A stretch of DNA of 64,000 nt from Sandaracinobacter neustonicus (GCF_006385875.1 NZ_VFSU01000034.1:248001-312000); one strand, 5' to 3'. Shown: positions 34,850 to 43,981, numbered from the stretch's first letter. Numbers and translations: made by a program. The notes: generated from the sequence alone by a model not told the origin.

Positions 34850-35272
34850 TCAATCGGCGGCGATGCGCAGTTCGCTGATGCGGCACACGTCCACGCCCAT
34901 GCGGATCAGCGGCTCGCCGCTGGCGAACTGGAAGCGCATGTCGAACAGGCAGGCGGATGAGCCGTCATCGAAATTGACCATGGCCGACTGGCCCGGCGCG
35001 ATGGCGGCCTTGCCGAGCCAATCGTGGCGGCCGAAATAGCGCGCCCCCTTGCGGGTGGCCTTGATGCGCCAGATCGGGCGATCGGTTTCATTGATGACGG
35101 AGACGGCGCGGTTGCGGCCATCGTTGCTGGCGCCGGGGCCGCCTTGGGATGCGGGGATGACCTCTGCCGTGGCGGCGCGGTTGCGGCCACCCGGCATCAG
35201 GGCGAGCGCCGCGCCCGCCAGCGCGAGAAGGGTCGCCACGATCAGGCTTGTGGTGACGGTGCTGCGCGACAT
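34850..35272 (-). CDS. Membrane-anchored or secreted protein of unknown function
   Basis: A 140-residue protein with one N-terminal hydrophobic helix (VTTSLIVATLLALAGAALAL) acting as signal or anchor, a linker, and a beta-rich domain (VSVINETDRPIWRIKATRKG ... FDMRFQFASGEPLIRMGVDVCRISEL) with two cysteines (SACLFD, DVCRIS) likely to pair. The start is ATG 35272 (MSRSTVTTS). It diverges from xseA and lies 45 nt before purD on the same strand. No recognised family. Confidence 0.7.
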   Translation of the reverse strand: MSRSTVTTSLIVATLLALAGAALALMPGGRNRAATAEVIPASQGGPGASNDGRNRAVSVINETDRPIWRIKATRKGARYFGRHDWLGKAAIAPGQSAMVNFDDGSSACLFDMRFQFASGEPLIRMGVDVCRISELRIAAD

Positions 35273-35355
35273 GCTTCGGGTTTCCGGCCCCTGTAAGTTC
35301 AGGCCATGGCCTAGCAAAACGCGCGGCGGGTTTGAAGTGGCGCGCTTGCGGGTTT

Positions 35356-36798
35356 ATGTCGGGCCGCATGGCATCGGCAGCCCCAAACATTCCCGAATTC
35401 TCCGTGTCTGAACTGGCGCACAGCGTGCGGCGCACGCTGGAGGACCGGTTCGGGCTGGTGCGCGTGCGCGGCGAACTTTCGGGCTTCAAGGTCTATGGAT
35501 CGGGCCATGCCTATTTCGACCTGAAAGATGCCGACGCCGTGCTGGCGGGGGTGATGTGGAAGGGCAATTATCAGCGGCTGGGCTTTCGCGGGGAAGACGG
35601 GCTGGAGGTGATCGCGACGGGGAAATTGTCCACCTATGGCAAATCCTCGCGCTATCAGCTGATCGTCGAGCGGATGGAGGTGGCGGGCGTCGGCGCGCTG
35701 CTGAAGCAGATCGAGGAGCGGCGGCGGCGGCTGGAGGCCGAGGGGCTGTTCGATCGCGCCGCCAAGCCGCCACGGCCGTTCCTGCCCGCGCATATCGGCG
35801 TGGTGACGTCTCCGCAGGGGGCGGTGATCCGGGATATATTGCATCGCCTGCATGACCGCTTCCCGCGCCGGGTGACTTTGTGGCCGGTGCCGGTGCAGGG
35901 CGATGGCGCGGCGGCGCGGATCGCGGCGGCGATCCGGGGGTTCAACGCCATGCCGCAGGGGCAGCGGCCGGATCTGCTGATCGTGGCGCGCGGGGGTGGC
36001 TCCATCGAGGATCTGATGGCCTTCAACGAGGAGGCGGTGGTGCGGGCGGCGGCGGCCAGCGCGATTCCGCTGATTTCGGCGGTGGGCCATGAAACGGACA
36101 CCACGCTGATCGATTACGCCTCTGCGTTGCGCGCGCCGACGCCGACGGCGGCAGCGGAACTGGCGGTGCCGGTGCGGGCGGATTTGCTCGAGACGCTGGC
36201 CGATCTGGGGCTAAGGGCGCAGCGGGCGGAGCGGCGGGCGCGGCTGTTGCGGGCCGAGCGGCTGGGCGCGCTGGCGGCGCGGCTGCCGCGCCCGGCGGCG
36301 ATCGCCGGGATGGCGCGGCAGCGGCTGGATGACGCAGGCGAGCGGTTGCCGCGCGCGTTGAAGGGGCGGGTGCGGTTGCTGCGCACGCGATTCGAAGCGG
36401 TGGGCGGGCGGCTTTCCGTGCGGCTACTAACACAGGAGGCCGCGCGCGAGCGGGCGCGGCTGGAGTCGCCCCGGGTGACGCCGAACCCGGCGCTGCTGAG
36501 GGCACGGCTGGCGGCGGCGCGGGCGGCGCTGGCCTCTGGTTTCCGGCTGGCGGAGAGCCTGTCTCCACAGGCGGTGCTGGCGCGGGGCTTTACGATGGTG
36601 CGGTTGCCGGATGGCTCGCTGGCGCGCAATGCTGCGGTTGCGGCGGGCGCGGCCGAGCTTCGTATCCTGTTTGCAGACGGAGATGTGGCCGCGCGTCCAC
36701 TGTCTGGCCCGGACGCAGGGCCGGCGGTGAAACCGAGGCCTGCCACCCCGCGAGCATCCGGTGGGACGCCCGGCGACTCTCAGGGTGATCTGTTTTGA
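35356..36798 (+). CDS. xseA: Exodeoxyribonuclease VII large subunit
   Basis: The 480-residue large subunit of the single-strand DNA exonuclease. An N-terminal OB fold (about 15-115: FSVSELAHSVRRTLEDRFGLVRVRGELSG... YGSGHAYFDLKD), the catalytic domain (about 125-330: IGVVTSPQGAVIRDILHRL, LLIVARGGGSIEDLMAFNEEAV, HETDTTLIDYASALRAPTPTAAAE) and an Arg/Ala-rich helical C-terminus. ATG 35356 or 35368 are both possible starts, changing four residues. No xseB in the window. Divergent from the unknown secreted protein gene. Confidence 0.96.
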   Translation: MSGRMASAAPNIPEFSVSELAHSVRRTLEDRFGLVRVRGELSGFKVYGSGHAYFDLKDADAVLAGVMWKGNYQRLGFRGEDGLEVIATGKLSTYGKSSRYQLIVERMEVAGVGALLKQIEERRRRLEAEGLFDRAAKPPRPFLPAHIGVVTSPQGAVIRDILHRLHDRFPRRVTLWPVPVQGDGAAARIAAAIRGFNAMPQGQRPDLLIVARGGGSIEDLMAFNEEAVVRAAAASAIPLISAVGHETDTTLIDYASALRAPTPTAAAELAVPVRADLLETLADLGLRAQRAERRARLLRAERLGALAARLPRPAAIAGMARQRLDDAGERLPRALKGRVRLLRTRFEAVGGRLSVRLLTQEAARERARLESPRVTPNPALLRARLAAARAALASGFRLAESLSPQAVLARGFTMVRLPDGSLARNAAVAAGAAELRILFADGDVAARPLSGPDAGPAVKPRPATPRASGGTPGDSQGDLF

Positions 36799-36824
36799 AT
36801 TCCGAATTCTGAAGGATGACGCAC

Positions 36825-37043
36825 ATGTTGAACTTCTCTGCCGGACGGCCCGCGAAAATTCGTTATCTTTCAGGGAGTTTCAAGATCATCTCTGACGGAG
36901 ACCATGTGCTGTGCGCGGTTTCCGGGCAGAAGATCCCGCTGTCTCAACTGCGCTATTGGAGCCATGTTCTGCAGGAGGCCTATGCCTCTGCCGAGCTGGC
37001 GGCGGTGCGCTATGCCGAAGCGCGGGAAAAGGGGCTGATCTGA
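36825..37043 (+). CDS. DUF2093 family protein
   Basis: A 72-residue soluble protein: KIRYLSGSFKIISDGDHVLCAVSGQKIPLSQLRYWSHVLQEAYASAE matches DUF2093, a small family confined mainly to Alphaproteobacteria with no known role. GAAGGA lies 8 nt before the ATG at 36825; an in-frame ATG at 36816 overlaps that ribosome site and is less likely. It follows xseA by 26 nt on the same strand, so co-transcription is probable. Confidence 0.85.
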   Translation: MLNFSAGRPAKIRYLSGSFKIISDGDHVLCAVSGQKIPLSQLRYWSHVLQEAYASAELAAVRYAEAREKGLI

Positions 37044-37338
37044 GCGATAGGCCCTGTGTAGGCGGGGATTCGCCGCCGCATTTCGCCACTGTGGCGCTTT
37101 GGCAACAGGCGCGCGCAACTATCGGGCGAACCCTCTATGCTGCTTTACAGCATGATGGCTTTTTGGTGAAACCTCCGATCAAGCCAAAAGGCCGACGGTC
37201 GGATTCCACATTCTTTTAGGGTTTGTCCCCTGAAGCGCGTGTGAACGATCCGGAACAAAGCAAGGCGTTTCCAGGTGGAGGGATAACCGGCGTTTGCGCC
37301 GAGCCGCCTGGAATGCTTCAAAGGAAGGACTGACATAC

Positions 37339-40300
37339 GTGACCCAAATTCTCTGGCACAAGCGCGCCGCCCTTAAGGGCTCGGTCGCTTCGGCTGCTGT
37401 CGGCATCGCGATGCTCGCTGGCCCGGCAGCTTTTGCACAGTCCACTGCGGCGGCCGAAACGGCCGACACCGAAACCATCGTGGTGACGGGTTCGCTCATC
37501 AAGAACCCGAACCTCGATCGCGCCACCCCGGTGACCGTGACGTCGGCTGACGAAATCAACCTGAAGCAGGTGACGAACGCCGAGCAGGTTCTGCGCGACA
37601 TCCCCGGCATCGTTCCGTCCATCGGTTCGGCCGTGAACAATGGCAACGGCGGTGCGTCGTTCGTCAACCTGCGCGGCCTGGGTTCCAACCGGAACATCGT
37701 TCTGCTCGACGGTCAGCGCCTGGTGCCGGCCGAACTGAATGGCCGTTTCGACCTTAACAACATCCCGCTGGCTCTCATCGAGCGCGTGGACGTGCTGACG
37801 GGTGGCGCTTCGACCACCTACGGTGCCGACGCCGTTTCGGGCGTGGTGAACTTCATCACCCGCCGCGACTTCACCGGCGTGGAGCTGAATGCCAACTACG
37901 GCCTGACGCAAAAGGGCGACGGCCAGACGCTGAACCTCGACCTCACCACGGGCGCCAGCTTCGACGATGGCCGCGGCAACGTGACCCTGAGCGTCGGCTA
38001 TCAGGAATCCGATCAGGTTCTGCAGGCCGACCGCGACTTCTCGCGTTATTCCTATGACAGCTTCTTCGGGTCTGCCGGTGGTTCGGGCACGTCCAACCCG
38101 TCGCGTTGGTCCAACATCAACCCGACCGCCGGGAACCTGATCCAGAACCCGCTTGAAGGCGCTCAGATCTGCAACGTTCCGAGCGACCCGAACCTTCCGG
38201 TGATCCCGGGCGCGCCGAACTGCGTCAACCCGCAGGGTGGTCAGCGTCAAATCACTGCCGACGGCACGGCGTTCCGCCCGGGCACGGCCTATGATGCGTT
38301 CAACTTCAACCCGTACAACGTGTTCCAGACGCCGTTCAAGCGCTTCAACATCTATGCGGCCGGCCGCTATGAAGTGAACGAGAATCTGGAATTCTACACC
38401 CGTGCGATCTTCTCGAAGAACAAGGTGCAGACAATCATCGCCCCGTCGGGTGCGTTCGGTTTGTCCGTCGTCGTCCCGCTGAATAACCCGTTCCTGACGA
38501 CCGCTCAGCGCAACGCTTTCTGTAACGTCGATATCAATTCTGGTGTTGGTTACACCCCGCGCTTTACGGCCGCCGAGTGTGCAGCGGCTGCCAATCCGAA
38601 CCTGAAGCCGGGCGATGCAGACTATCGCAGCGTGAGTGCGGTGGTTTCGCGTCGGAACGTTGAAGGTGGTCCGCGGATTTCCACCTATGACACGACCTTC
38701 TTCGACTATCAGGCGGGTCTGCGTGGTGCGATCACCAGCACGATCGATTATGATGTGTCGGGCAGCTACGGCGAATCCGACAACGTTTCCACGGCCGATG
38801 GCTACTGGCTGAACTCGCGCGTTCGCCAGTCGATGCTTGCGAACGCCGCGGGCTGCTTCGACACGTCGAACGGCTGCGTTCCGCTGAACCTGTTCGGCGC
38901 GACCGGTTCCATCACCCCGGCGATGAATGACTTCCTGAACGAAGCGTCCACCACCAGCAACCGCTTCACCCTGGCGCAAGCCAAGGGTAGCATCTCGGGT
39001 GACTTCGGCGTCGGCAGCCCGCTCGCGTCCGACGCGCTCGCCTTTGCGGTCGGCGCTGAATGGCGCAGCTACTCGGCCACCCAAAAGTCCGACCTGCTGT
39101 CGCAATCGGGCGATCTGGGTGGTGCCGGTGGTGCGGCTCCGAACATTTCGGGCGGCTTCAACGTCTATGAACTGTTCGGTGAAGTCATTGCGCCGCTGGT
39201 GCAGGACAAGCCGTTCATGGAAGACCTCACCTTCGAAGGTGGTGTGCGCTATTCCAGCTACACGGTGGATGCGCCGACGAACCCGACGTTCGACACCTGG
39301 ACCTGGAAGGTGGGCGGCAGCTGGTCTCCGGGCTTCGGCCTGAAGGTCCGCGGTAACTACGCCAAGGCCATGCGTGCCCCGAACATCGCCGAGCTGTTCT
39401 CGCCGGTGAACACGGGCCTGACGAACCTGTCCGACGATCCGTGCGCCAGCCTGAAGGACAATGGCGACTCGCTGGGCCGTCCGACCCCGACGGGTGAATT
39501 GCTGGCGATCTGCCTTGCGCAAGGTGCTCCCACCACTTCGATCGGTGCCATCTCGGTTCCGACTGCTGGTCAGGCCAACGCGACCTTTGCCGGCAACGCA
39601 GCTCTGAAGCCGGAAAAGTCGACCTCCTGGACGCTGGGCGCAGTGTTCGTGCCGCAGTTCGCGCCGGGCCTCAGCCTGACCGTGGATTACTATAATATCG
39701 TAGTGACCGACGCGATCACCTTCCCGACGCCGAACGACGCGATCGAAGCCTGCTTCGGCACGGGTTCGACCCCGGCAGCTGGTGCTCACCTCACCGAGGC
39801 CTGCACCAGCATCCGCCGTTCGGACGCCACCGGTTCGCTCTCGGGTGACTCGGCTGAGGTTGGGGGCCTGTTCCTGCCCTATTCGAACCTCGGCCGTCTT
39901 GAGACGGACGGTGTCGACTTCACGCTGAACTATGGCACCGATTTCGGTGCCGTGGGCTGGAAGATCGCGCTGACCGGCAACTGGACGGGCAAGTCCGTCT
40001 TCCAGGCAACGCCGACATCGTCGTCTATCGATTGCGTGGGCAAGTTCGGCACGAGCTGCGGTTCGATCCAGCCGGATTGGTCCTGGTCGGTGCGGAACAC
40101 CTTCACGATCAGCGACTTCGACATCTCGTTCCTGTGGCGTCACCTGTCGAGCGTGACCTACGAAGGTGCAGGCGACGTGAACACGGAAGCCTATTCTGGC
40201 ACGCTGACCGGCGGCAACCTTGCTGGGCAGGAAGTGGACTTCAACCACATCCCGGCCTACAACATCTTCGACCTGTCGGCGCGGTTCCAGGCGAGCGAGA

Positions 40301-40461
40301 CCTTCACGTTCACCTTCGCGATCTCCAACCTCTTCGACAAGCAGCCGAAGGTGGTCGGGAACTCGATCGGTTCCACCTCGTTCAACAGCGGCAACGTCTA
40401 TCCGTCGACCTACGACGCTCTGGGCCGTCGCTTCAACGTGGGCGCCCGCATCCGCTTCTAA
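37339..40461 (+). CDS. TonB-dependent receptor, probably highly expressed
   Basis: A 1040-residue outer-membrane importer: signal peptide (VTQILWHKRAALKGSVASAA... PAAFAQ), plug motif ETIVVTGSLIKNPN, plug core VDVLTGGASTTYGADAVSGVVNF and a C-terminal VGARIRF. The start is GTG 37339 with AAGGAAGGA upstream. Codon use differs from the first receptor: many GGT, GTT, CGT and TCG codons, the pattern of highly expressed genes. It has its own terminator. The neighbours, a sulfotransferase-like protein and a TPR/hydroxylase protein, commonly sit near such receptors in sphingomonads, but the ligand is unknown. Confidence 0.95.
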   Translation: MTQILWHKRAALKGSVASAAVGIAMLAGPAAFAQSTAAAETADTETIVVTGSLIKNPNLDRATPVTVTSADEINLKQVTNAEQVLRDIPGIVPSIGSAVNNGNGGASFVNLRGLGSNRNIVLLDGQRLVPAELNGRFDLNNIPLALIERVDVLTGGASTTYGADAVSGVVNFITRRDFTGVELNANYGLTQKGDGQTLNLDLTTGASFDDGRGNVTLSVGYQESDQVLQADRDFSRYSYDSFFGSAGGSGTSNPSRWSNINPTAGNLIQNPLEGAQICNVPSDPNLPVIPGAPNCVNPQGGQRQITADGTAFRPGTAYDAFNFNPYNVFQTPFKRFNIYAAGRYEVNENLEFYTRAIFSKNKVQTIIAPSGAFGLSVVVPLNNPFLTTAQRNAFCNVDINSGVGYTPRFTAAECAAAANPNLKPGDADYRSVSAVVSRRNVEGGPRISTYDTTFFDYQAGLRGAITSTIDYDVSGSYGESDNVSTADGYWLNSRVRQSMLANAAGCFDTSNGCVPLNLFGATGSITPAMNDFLNEASTTSNRFTLAQAKGSISGDFGVGSPLASDALAFAVGAEWRSYSATQKSDLLSQSGDLGGAGGAAPNISGGFNVYELFGEVIAPLVQDKPFMEDLTFEGGVRYSSYTVDAPTNPTFDTWTWKVGGSWSPGFGLKVRGNYAKAMRAPNIAELFSPVNTGLTNLSDDPCASLKDNGDSLGRPTPTGELLAICLAQGAPTTSIGAISVPTAGQANATFAGNAALKPEKSTSWTLGAVFVPQFAPGLSLTVDYYNIVVTDAITFPTPNDAIEACFGTGSTPAAGAHLTEACTSIRRSDATGSLSGDSAEVGGLFLPYSNLGRLETDGVDFTLNYGTDFGAVGWKIALTGNWTGKSVFQATPTSSSIDCVGKFGTSCGSIQPDWSWSVRNTFTISDFDISFLWRHLSSVTYEGAGDVNTEAYSGTLTGGNLAGQEVDFNHIPAYNIFDLSARFQASETFTFTFAISNLFDKQPKVVGNSIGSTSFNSGNVYPSTYDALGRRFNVGARIRF

Positions 40462-40776
40462 GCGGCTCGGACACCGAAGACACAGCGAGGGGCGGTCCGA
40501 AAGGACCGCCCCTTTCTGCATTCGGAGCTTTACGCGGCTGCGTAAGGTAACCGCTGTGGCCGGGGTAATGTGGAACCCACCGGGCGAAATGATCTTCGAT
40601 CAATAGGATCCAACCGGATTCTGCAGCAGTTCAGGCGGGATTTCGATCAGGGATCGGCGGAGCGGCTTTTTTAACCAGCCGGACCTGCCGGGATCGCTGT
40701 GTCAGGGGCTTCTCCGGACGGAGCAAGCGTGACCGGTGGGCGCGGCAGGGCCTTCCGACGCCGACCTCTTGAGCGT
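40462..40776. other. Spacer after the second TonB receptor
   Basis: Contains the receptor terminator (40488-40513). The remaining 260 bp, up to the convergent sulfotransferase-like gene, holds no gene, no repeat family seen elsewhere in the window, and no hairpin that I can support for the minus-strand gene. Confidence 0.6.
40488..40513 (+). terminator. Intrinsic terminator of the second TonB receptor
   Basis: AGGGGCGGTCC (40488-40498), loop GAAA, GGACCGCCCCT (40503-40513), followed by TTCTGC; 27 nt after the stop. A tetraloop with an 11-bp perfect stem fits the high expression of the gene. Confidence 0.85.
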
Positions 40777-41799
40777 TCAGCCGAGCAGGGGGGCGGGGAG
40801 TTCCAGCGCGATTGCATGTGTGCGGGCGAGTTCAGCGGCCCAGATGCCAACCTTTTGCACTTCGTCGGCATGGGTTTTCAGGCCGAGTTCGCGGTCTGCG
40901 CGGCGATCGTCTGCGGTGAAGCTGCCGCCCGTCTTGCTGTTGCGGGTAAAGGCGGGGCCGCCGACGATCTCGTCGATCTGCGCGGCAGACAGCGCCAGTG
41001 TGAAATGGGCGGCCAACGCGGCCAGCGCATCGGCCGGGCGGGCCATCAACTGTTCGCTGTCGAGCGTGCGGATGCGATCACCGAACTGGCCGGCCAGTGC
41101 GGCGAACTGGCGTTGTTGCCCCAGCCAGCAGAGCGCGGCGATCTGGATATCGGTGAGCTTCAGCAGCTCGTCGCCCTGCAAGCCGAACTCCAGCAGCCCT
41201 TCGCGCCGCAGTTTCACGAACAGGTCGCGCACCCACAGACGCCCCCACAATCCTTTGCGAGCTATGGAGCCAAGGAAATCCTCCAGCGGCGCGTGCAGCA
41301 GCAGCGCCCGCGTCTCCGGACGCATACCCAGCATTGCCGGCGCGAGCGGATTGACGAGGTTGGACGGCTTGATCACAACGGCTTCGCCCGGTTGCCACGG
41401 CCGCGCCAGCAGGTTCAGCCCCTGATCCAGCACCATGGCGACCCGCGCACCCTCGACAGGGCCGCGATGTCGCCAGCCGACGATGTCATTTAGCAGCACA
41501 GGTTCGCTGAGCCCCATGGCAACACCCTCGCGATCCAGCGCGCGCACCAGCAAGGTGGAGCAGCAGAAGGCGGAATGGAAGATATAGCGCAGCGGGGCGG
41601 GTGGTATGGCGGCAGCAAGTGCAGCGGCTCGGCCCAGTACGAACGGCGATTTCGCGGCGGGCAGATTTTCGTCTGTCAGGAAGGGGATGGCGCGATGTTG
41701 TTCGCGGGGAACGCGCACGAACTGGAAGCGATCGCCGACAGCATCATAGCGGTGGGCGAGCCATTCGGGATTTCGCGACGGATTGTCTGCTTCGGCCAT
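40777..41799 (-). CDS. Sulfotransferase-like protein of unknown function
   Basis: A 340-residue cytoplasmic protein. The segment LRYIFHSAFCCSTLLVRALD resembles the PAPS-binding loop of sulfotransferases (strand, then SxxxxSTLL before a helix), and LNLLARPWQPGEAVVIKPSN plus FGDRIRTLDSEQLMARP fit later parts of that fold. The usual arginine/glycine of the loop is replaced by FCC, so activity may differ. ATG 41799 is the likely start. It diverges from the TPR/hydroxylase gene across 106 bp and converges on the TonB receptor. Could be a nucleotide-binding protein other than a sulfotransferase. Confidence 0.65.
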   Translation of the reverse strand: MAEADNPSRNPEWLAHRYDAVGDRFQFVRVPREQHRAIPFLTDENLPAAKSPFVLGRAAALAAAIPPAPLRYIFHSAFCCSTLLVRALDREGVAMGLSEPVLLNDIVGWRHRGPVEGARVAMVLDQGLNLLARPWQPGEAVVIKPSNLVNPLAPAMLGMRPETRALLLHAPLEDFLGSIARKGLWGRLWVRDLFVKLRREGLLEFGLQGDELLKLTDIQIAALCWLGQQRQFAALAGQFGDRIRTLDSEQLMARPADALAALAAHFTLALSAAQIDEIVGGPAFTRNSKTGGSFTADDRRADRELGLKTHADEVQKVGIWAAELARTHAIALELPAPLLG

Positions 41800-41905
41800 A
41801 CCGGGCTGATGGCATGGTGCGACGGATGAGCGCAATCGCCCTTCTTGTGCCGCCCATGGGCGGGGCCTAGGACAATCGTTCAATCTGGCCGCAGGATGAT
41901 GTGGG

Positions 41906-43201
41906 ATGGCGTCGAACGCGAGAAACCTGGACCAGCTGTTGCGCGGCGCGATGGCGGCGCGACAGGCGGGGGATCGAGCGCAGGAACTGGCGTTGCTGAC
42001 GGAGGCCATGCGGTTGGACGGGGCGCATCCGGTGGTGTGCAACGCGCGCGGGCTGCGGGCGTTGGCCGACGGCGAGTTCGATCTGGCCGCGCAATTGTTC
42101 GAACATGCGCTCACGGCGGACCCGGGGCAGCAGCCGTTGCTGATGAATCTGGCCGCCGCCCGGCATGGGCAAGGCGATAAGACGGGCGAACTGGAGGCCC
42201 TGAAGGCAGCGATCGCGGTGGATCAGCGGCACCTGATGGCGCAAATCCGGCTGGCCGACTGGTATGAGAATGATGGCAATCTGCCCGCCGCTGCCGAGCA
42301 TTGGCACAATGTGCTGGCGATGGCGCCCATGGCAGACGATCTGCCCGAACCGCTGATCGCGCGGATCGAGGCCGGGCGGCGCTTTGTTCAGGCGCAGAAT
42401 GCCGATTTCGCGGAGAAGCTGGAGGCGGGGCTGGCGCAGGCGCGGGCCGGGGTGGATAAGACCAGCAGCAGGCGGTTCGGGGCCTGTGTGGATGCGATGC
42501 TGGGGCGGCGGCGCATCTTTGCGAACGAATGTTCAGGGCTGCACTATCCCTTTCTGCCTGCAGATGAATTTTTCGAGCGACGGCTGTTTCCATGGATGGC
42601 CGAACTGGAATCCCGCACCGATGTGATCCGCGCGGAGTTCCGCGCGCTGGCGGCCGGAATGTCCGACGCGATCCGGCCTTATGTGCGGCAGGAGGCGGGA
42701 ACGCCTGCGAACAAGTGGAGCCCGCTGGACAATCGGCTGGACTGGGGGGCGTGTTTCCTGTGGGAGTATGGCGCGCCCAATCAGCCGGTTCTGGATGCCT
42801 GCCCGGAAACGGCGCGGGCGTTGGCGGCGTTGCCGCGCAATCATATTCCGGGCCGGGCACCAAGCGCCTTCTTCTCTCTGCTGAAGCCGCGAACGCGAAT
42901 TCCGCCGCACACCGGAGTGACAAACACGCGCGCCATCATTCACCTGCCGCTGATCGTGCCGGGTGATTGCGGTTTCCGGGTGGGCGGCGAAACACGGCAG
43001 TGGCGCGAAGGAGAGGCCTTCGCGTTCGACGACACCATCGAACACGAAGCGTGGAACGACGGCGATGAGTTGCGCGTGGTGCTGATCTTCGACGTGTGGA
43101 ACCCGCATCTGAGCGAGGAGGAGCAAAAGCTGCTGGTGCAGTTCTTCGCGGCTGCGGATGCGGGCGGGCACAATCCGGCTGGCATGTCGCGCGGAGGCTG
43201 A
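41906..43201 (+). CDS. TPR protein with aspartyl/asparaginyl beta-hydroxylase domain
   Basis: A 431-residue protein. Residues 1-150 form TPR-like helical repeats (ALLTEAMRLDGAHPVVCNAR, AAQLFEHALTADPGQQPLLM, ALKAAIAVDQRHLMAQIRLA); residues about 215-415 are an Asp/Asn beta-hydroxylase, an Fe(II)/2-oxoglutarate dioxygenase. Metal histidines are in IPPHTGVTNTRAIIHLPL and FDDTIEHEAWNDGDELRVVL, the latter with the 2-oxoglutarate arginine (ELR). It would hydroxylate Asp or Asn in a peptide or protein bound by the TPRs. Divergent from the sulfotransferase-like gene and followed by two small secreted proteins. Confidence 0.9.
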   Translation: MASNARNLDQLLRGAMAARQAGDRAQELALLTEAMRLDGAHPVVCNARGLRALADGEFDLAAQLFEHALTADPGQQPLLMNLAAARHGQGDKTGELEALKAAIAVDQRHLMAQIRLADWYENDGNLPAAAEHWHNVLAMAPMADDLPEPLIARIEAGRRFVQAQNADFAEKLEAGLAQARAGVDKTSSRRFGACVDAMLGRRRIFANECSGLHYPFLPADEFFERRLFPWMAELESRTDVIRAEFRALAAGMSDAIRPYVRQEAGTPANKWSPLDNRLDWGACFLWEYGAPNQPVLDACPETARALAALPRNHIPGRAPSAFFSLLKPRTRIPPHTGVTNTRAIIHLPLIVPGDCGFRVGGETRQWREGEAFAFDDTIEHEAWNDGDELRVVLIFDVWNPHLSEEEQKLLVQFFAAADAGGHNPAGMSRGG

Positions 43202-43249
43202 TAGACACGGAGGCCCCCTTTTGGCGGGGCTTGTTGTGTGGAGATGTTG

Positions 43250-43546
43250 ATGCGTGCGCTGATTATCCTGTCTCTGTTGCCCCTGCTGGCGTTGCCTGCG
43301 CTTCCGGCCGCCGCCCAGAAGGCGGATCAGGCTGTGGACAATGGCGATCTGGATCCACGGCATCCCGATTTCGTGCGCTGCCGGAAAATGCCGGTGCCCG
43401 GCTCAACATTCCAGAAGAAGCGCATCTGCAAATCCAACCGGGACTGGCAGCGGGACCTTGAAGAGGCGCGCGGCCAGACCGACGACATGGCGACACAGGC
43501 GCGCAACAGCCGCAAGGATTGTTATGGCAGCGGCATTTATTGTTGA
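43250..43546 (+). CDS. Small secreted Cys-containing protein, paralogue 1
   Basis: A 98-residue protein: signal peptide (MRALIILSLLPLLALPALPAAAQ) and a mature part with LDPRHPDFVRCRKMPVPGSTFQKKRICKSNRDW, a helical Asp/Glu-Arg stretch and a C-terminal CYGSGIYC. Four cysteines could give two disulfides. It shares the pattern LDPxxPxxVRCRKxxVxGS and RICxxNxxW with the next gene. ATG 43250 follows GGAG; an upstream in-frame GTG and ATG are less likely. Function unknown; not seen by me in a named family. Confidence 0.75.
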   Translation: MRALIILSLLPLLALPALPAAAQKADQAVDNGDLDPRHPDFVRCRKMPVPGSTFQKKRICKSNRDWQRDLEEARGQTDDMATQARNSRKDCYGSGIYC

Positions 43547-43699
43547 TCGCGCCGACGGGCTTTGGCTGCGGCTGAACGCAAATGGCATTGCGGCGAGTCG
43601 CTAAATCGGCGAGACTCTGTTAGCATGTGCAACATGTGGCCATGGACTCGGTGTGTTCGGCGCACCGTCCGTGTTGCCGATCCTGTTCTGGAGGTTTGA

Positions 43700-43981
43700 A
43701 TGCGGACTGTTCTGACTGCCGCCGTGCTGTTGGCCGCCGGCGTTGCCTTTGCCCCCGTCGCGCCGCTGCACGCGGCGCCCTCGACGGAAACCGGCGCGGA
43801 AAAGCTGGATCCGAAGGATCCCAACTATGTTCGTTGCCGCAAGATTCAGGTGACGGGTTCGCTGGTGAAGAAAGAGCGTATTTGCCGGACCAACGCCGAA
43901 TGGGCGCGCGCCAGCGAAGATGCGCAGAAGAACGCCGGTGATCTGATCGGGCGGAATCGCACCGGGACCAACGGGCAGTAA
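43700..43981 (+). CDS. Small secreted Cys-containing protein, paralogue 2
   Basis: A 93-residue protein: signal peptide (MRTVLTAAVLLAAGVAFAP... LHA) and a mature core LDPKDPNYVRCRKIQVTGS and KKERICRTNAEWARASEDAQ. It has the first two cysteines of paralogue 1 but not the C-terminal CYGSGIYC pair. GGAGG sits before ATG 43700. The two genes are 153 bp apart in the same direction, an old tandem duplication with divergence. Periplasmic by signal peptide; function unknown. Confidence 0.75.
   Translation: MRTVLTAAVLLAAGVAFAPVAPLHAAPSTETGAEKLDPKDPNYVRCRKIQVTGSLVKKERICRTNAEWARASEDAQKNAGDLIGRNRTGTNGQ

Noticed and set aside
37318-40521. Long antisense frame over the second TonB receptor
   Set aside because: Same effect: Arg/Val-rich translation with no recognisable motif, opposite a clear receptor gene.
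43250-43981. Bacteriocin or RiPP precursor pair
   Set aside because: Both have ordinary Sec signal peptides and no leader/GG cleavage site or maturation enzyme of a known RiPP class nearby; the hydroxylase link is only a hypothesis.
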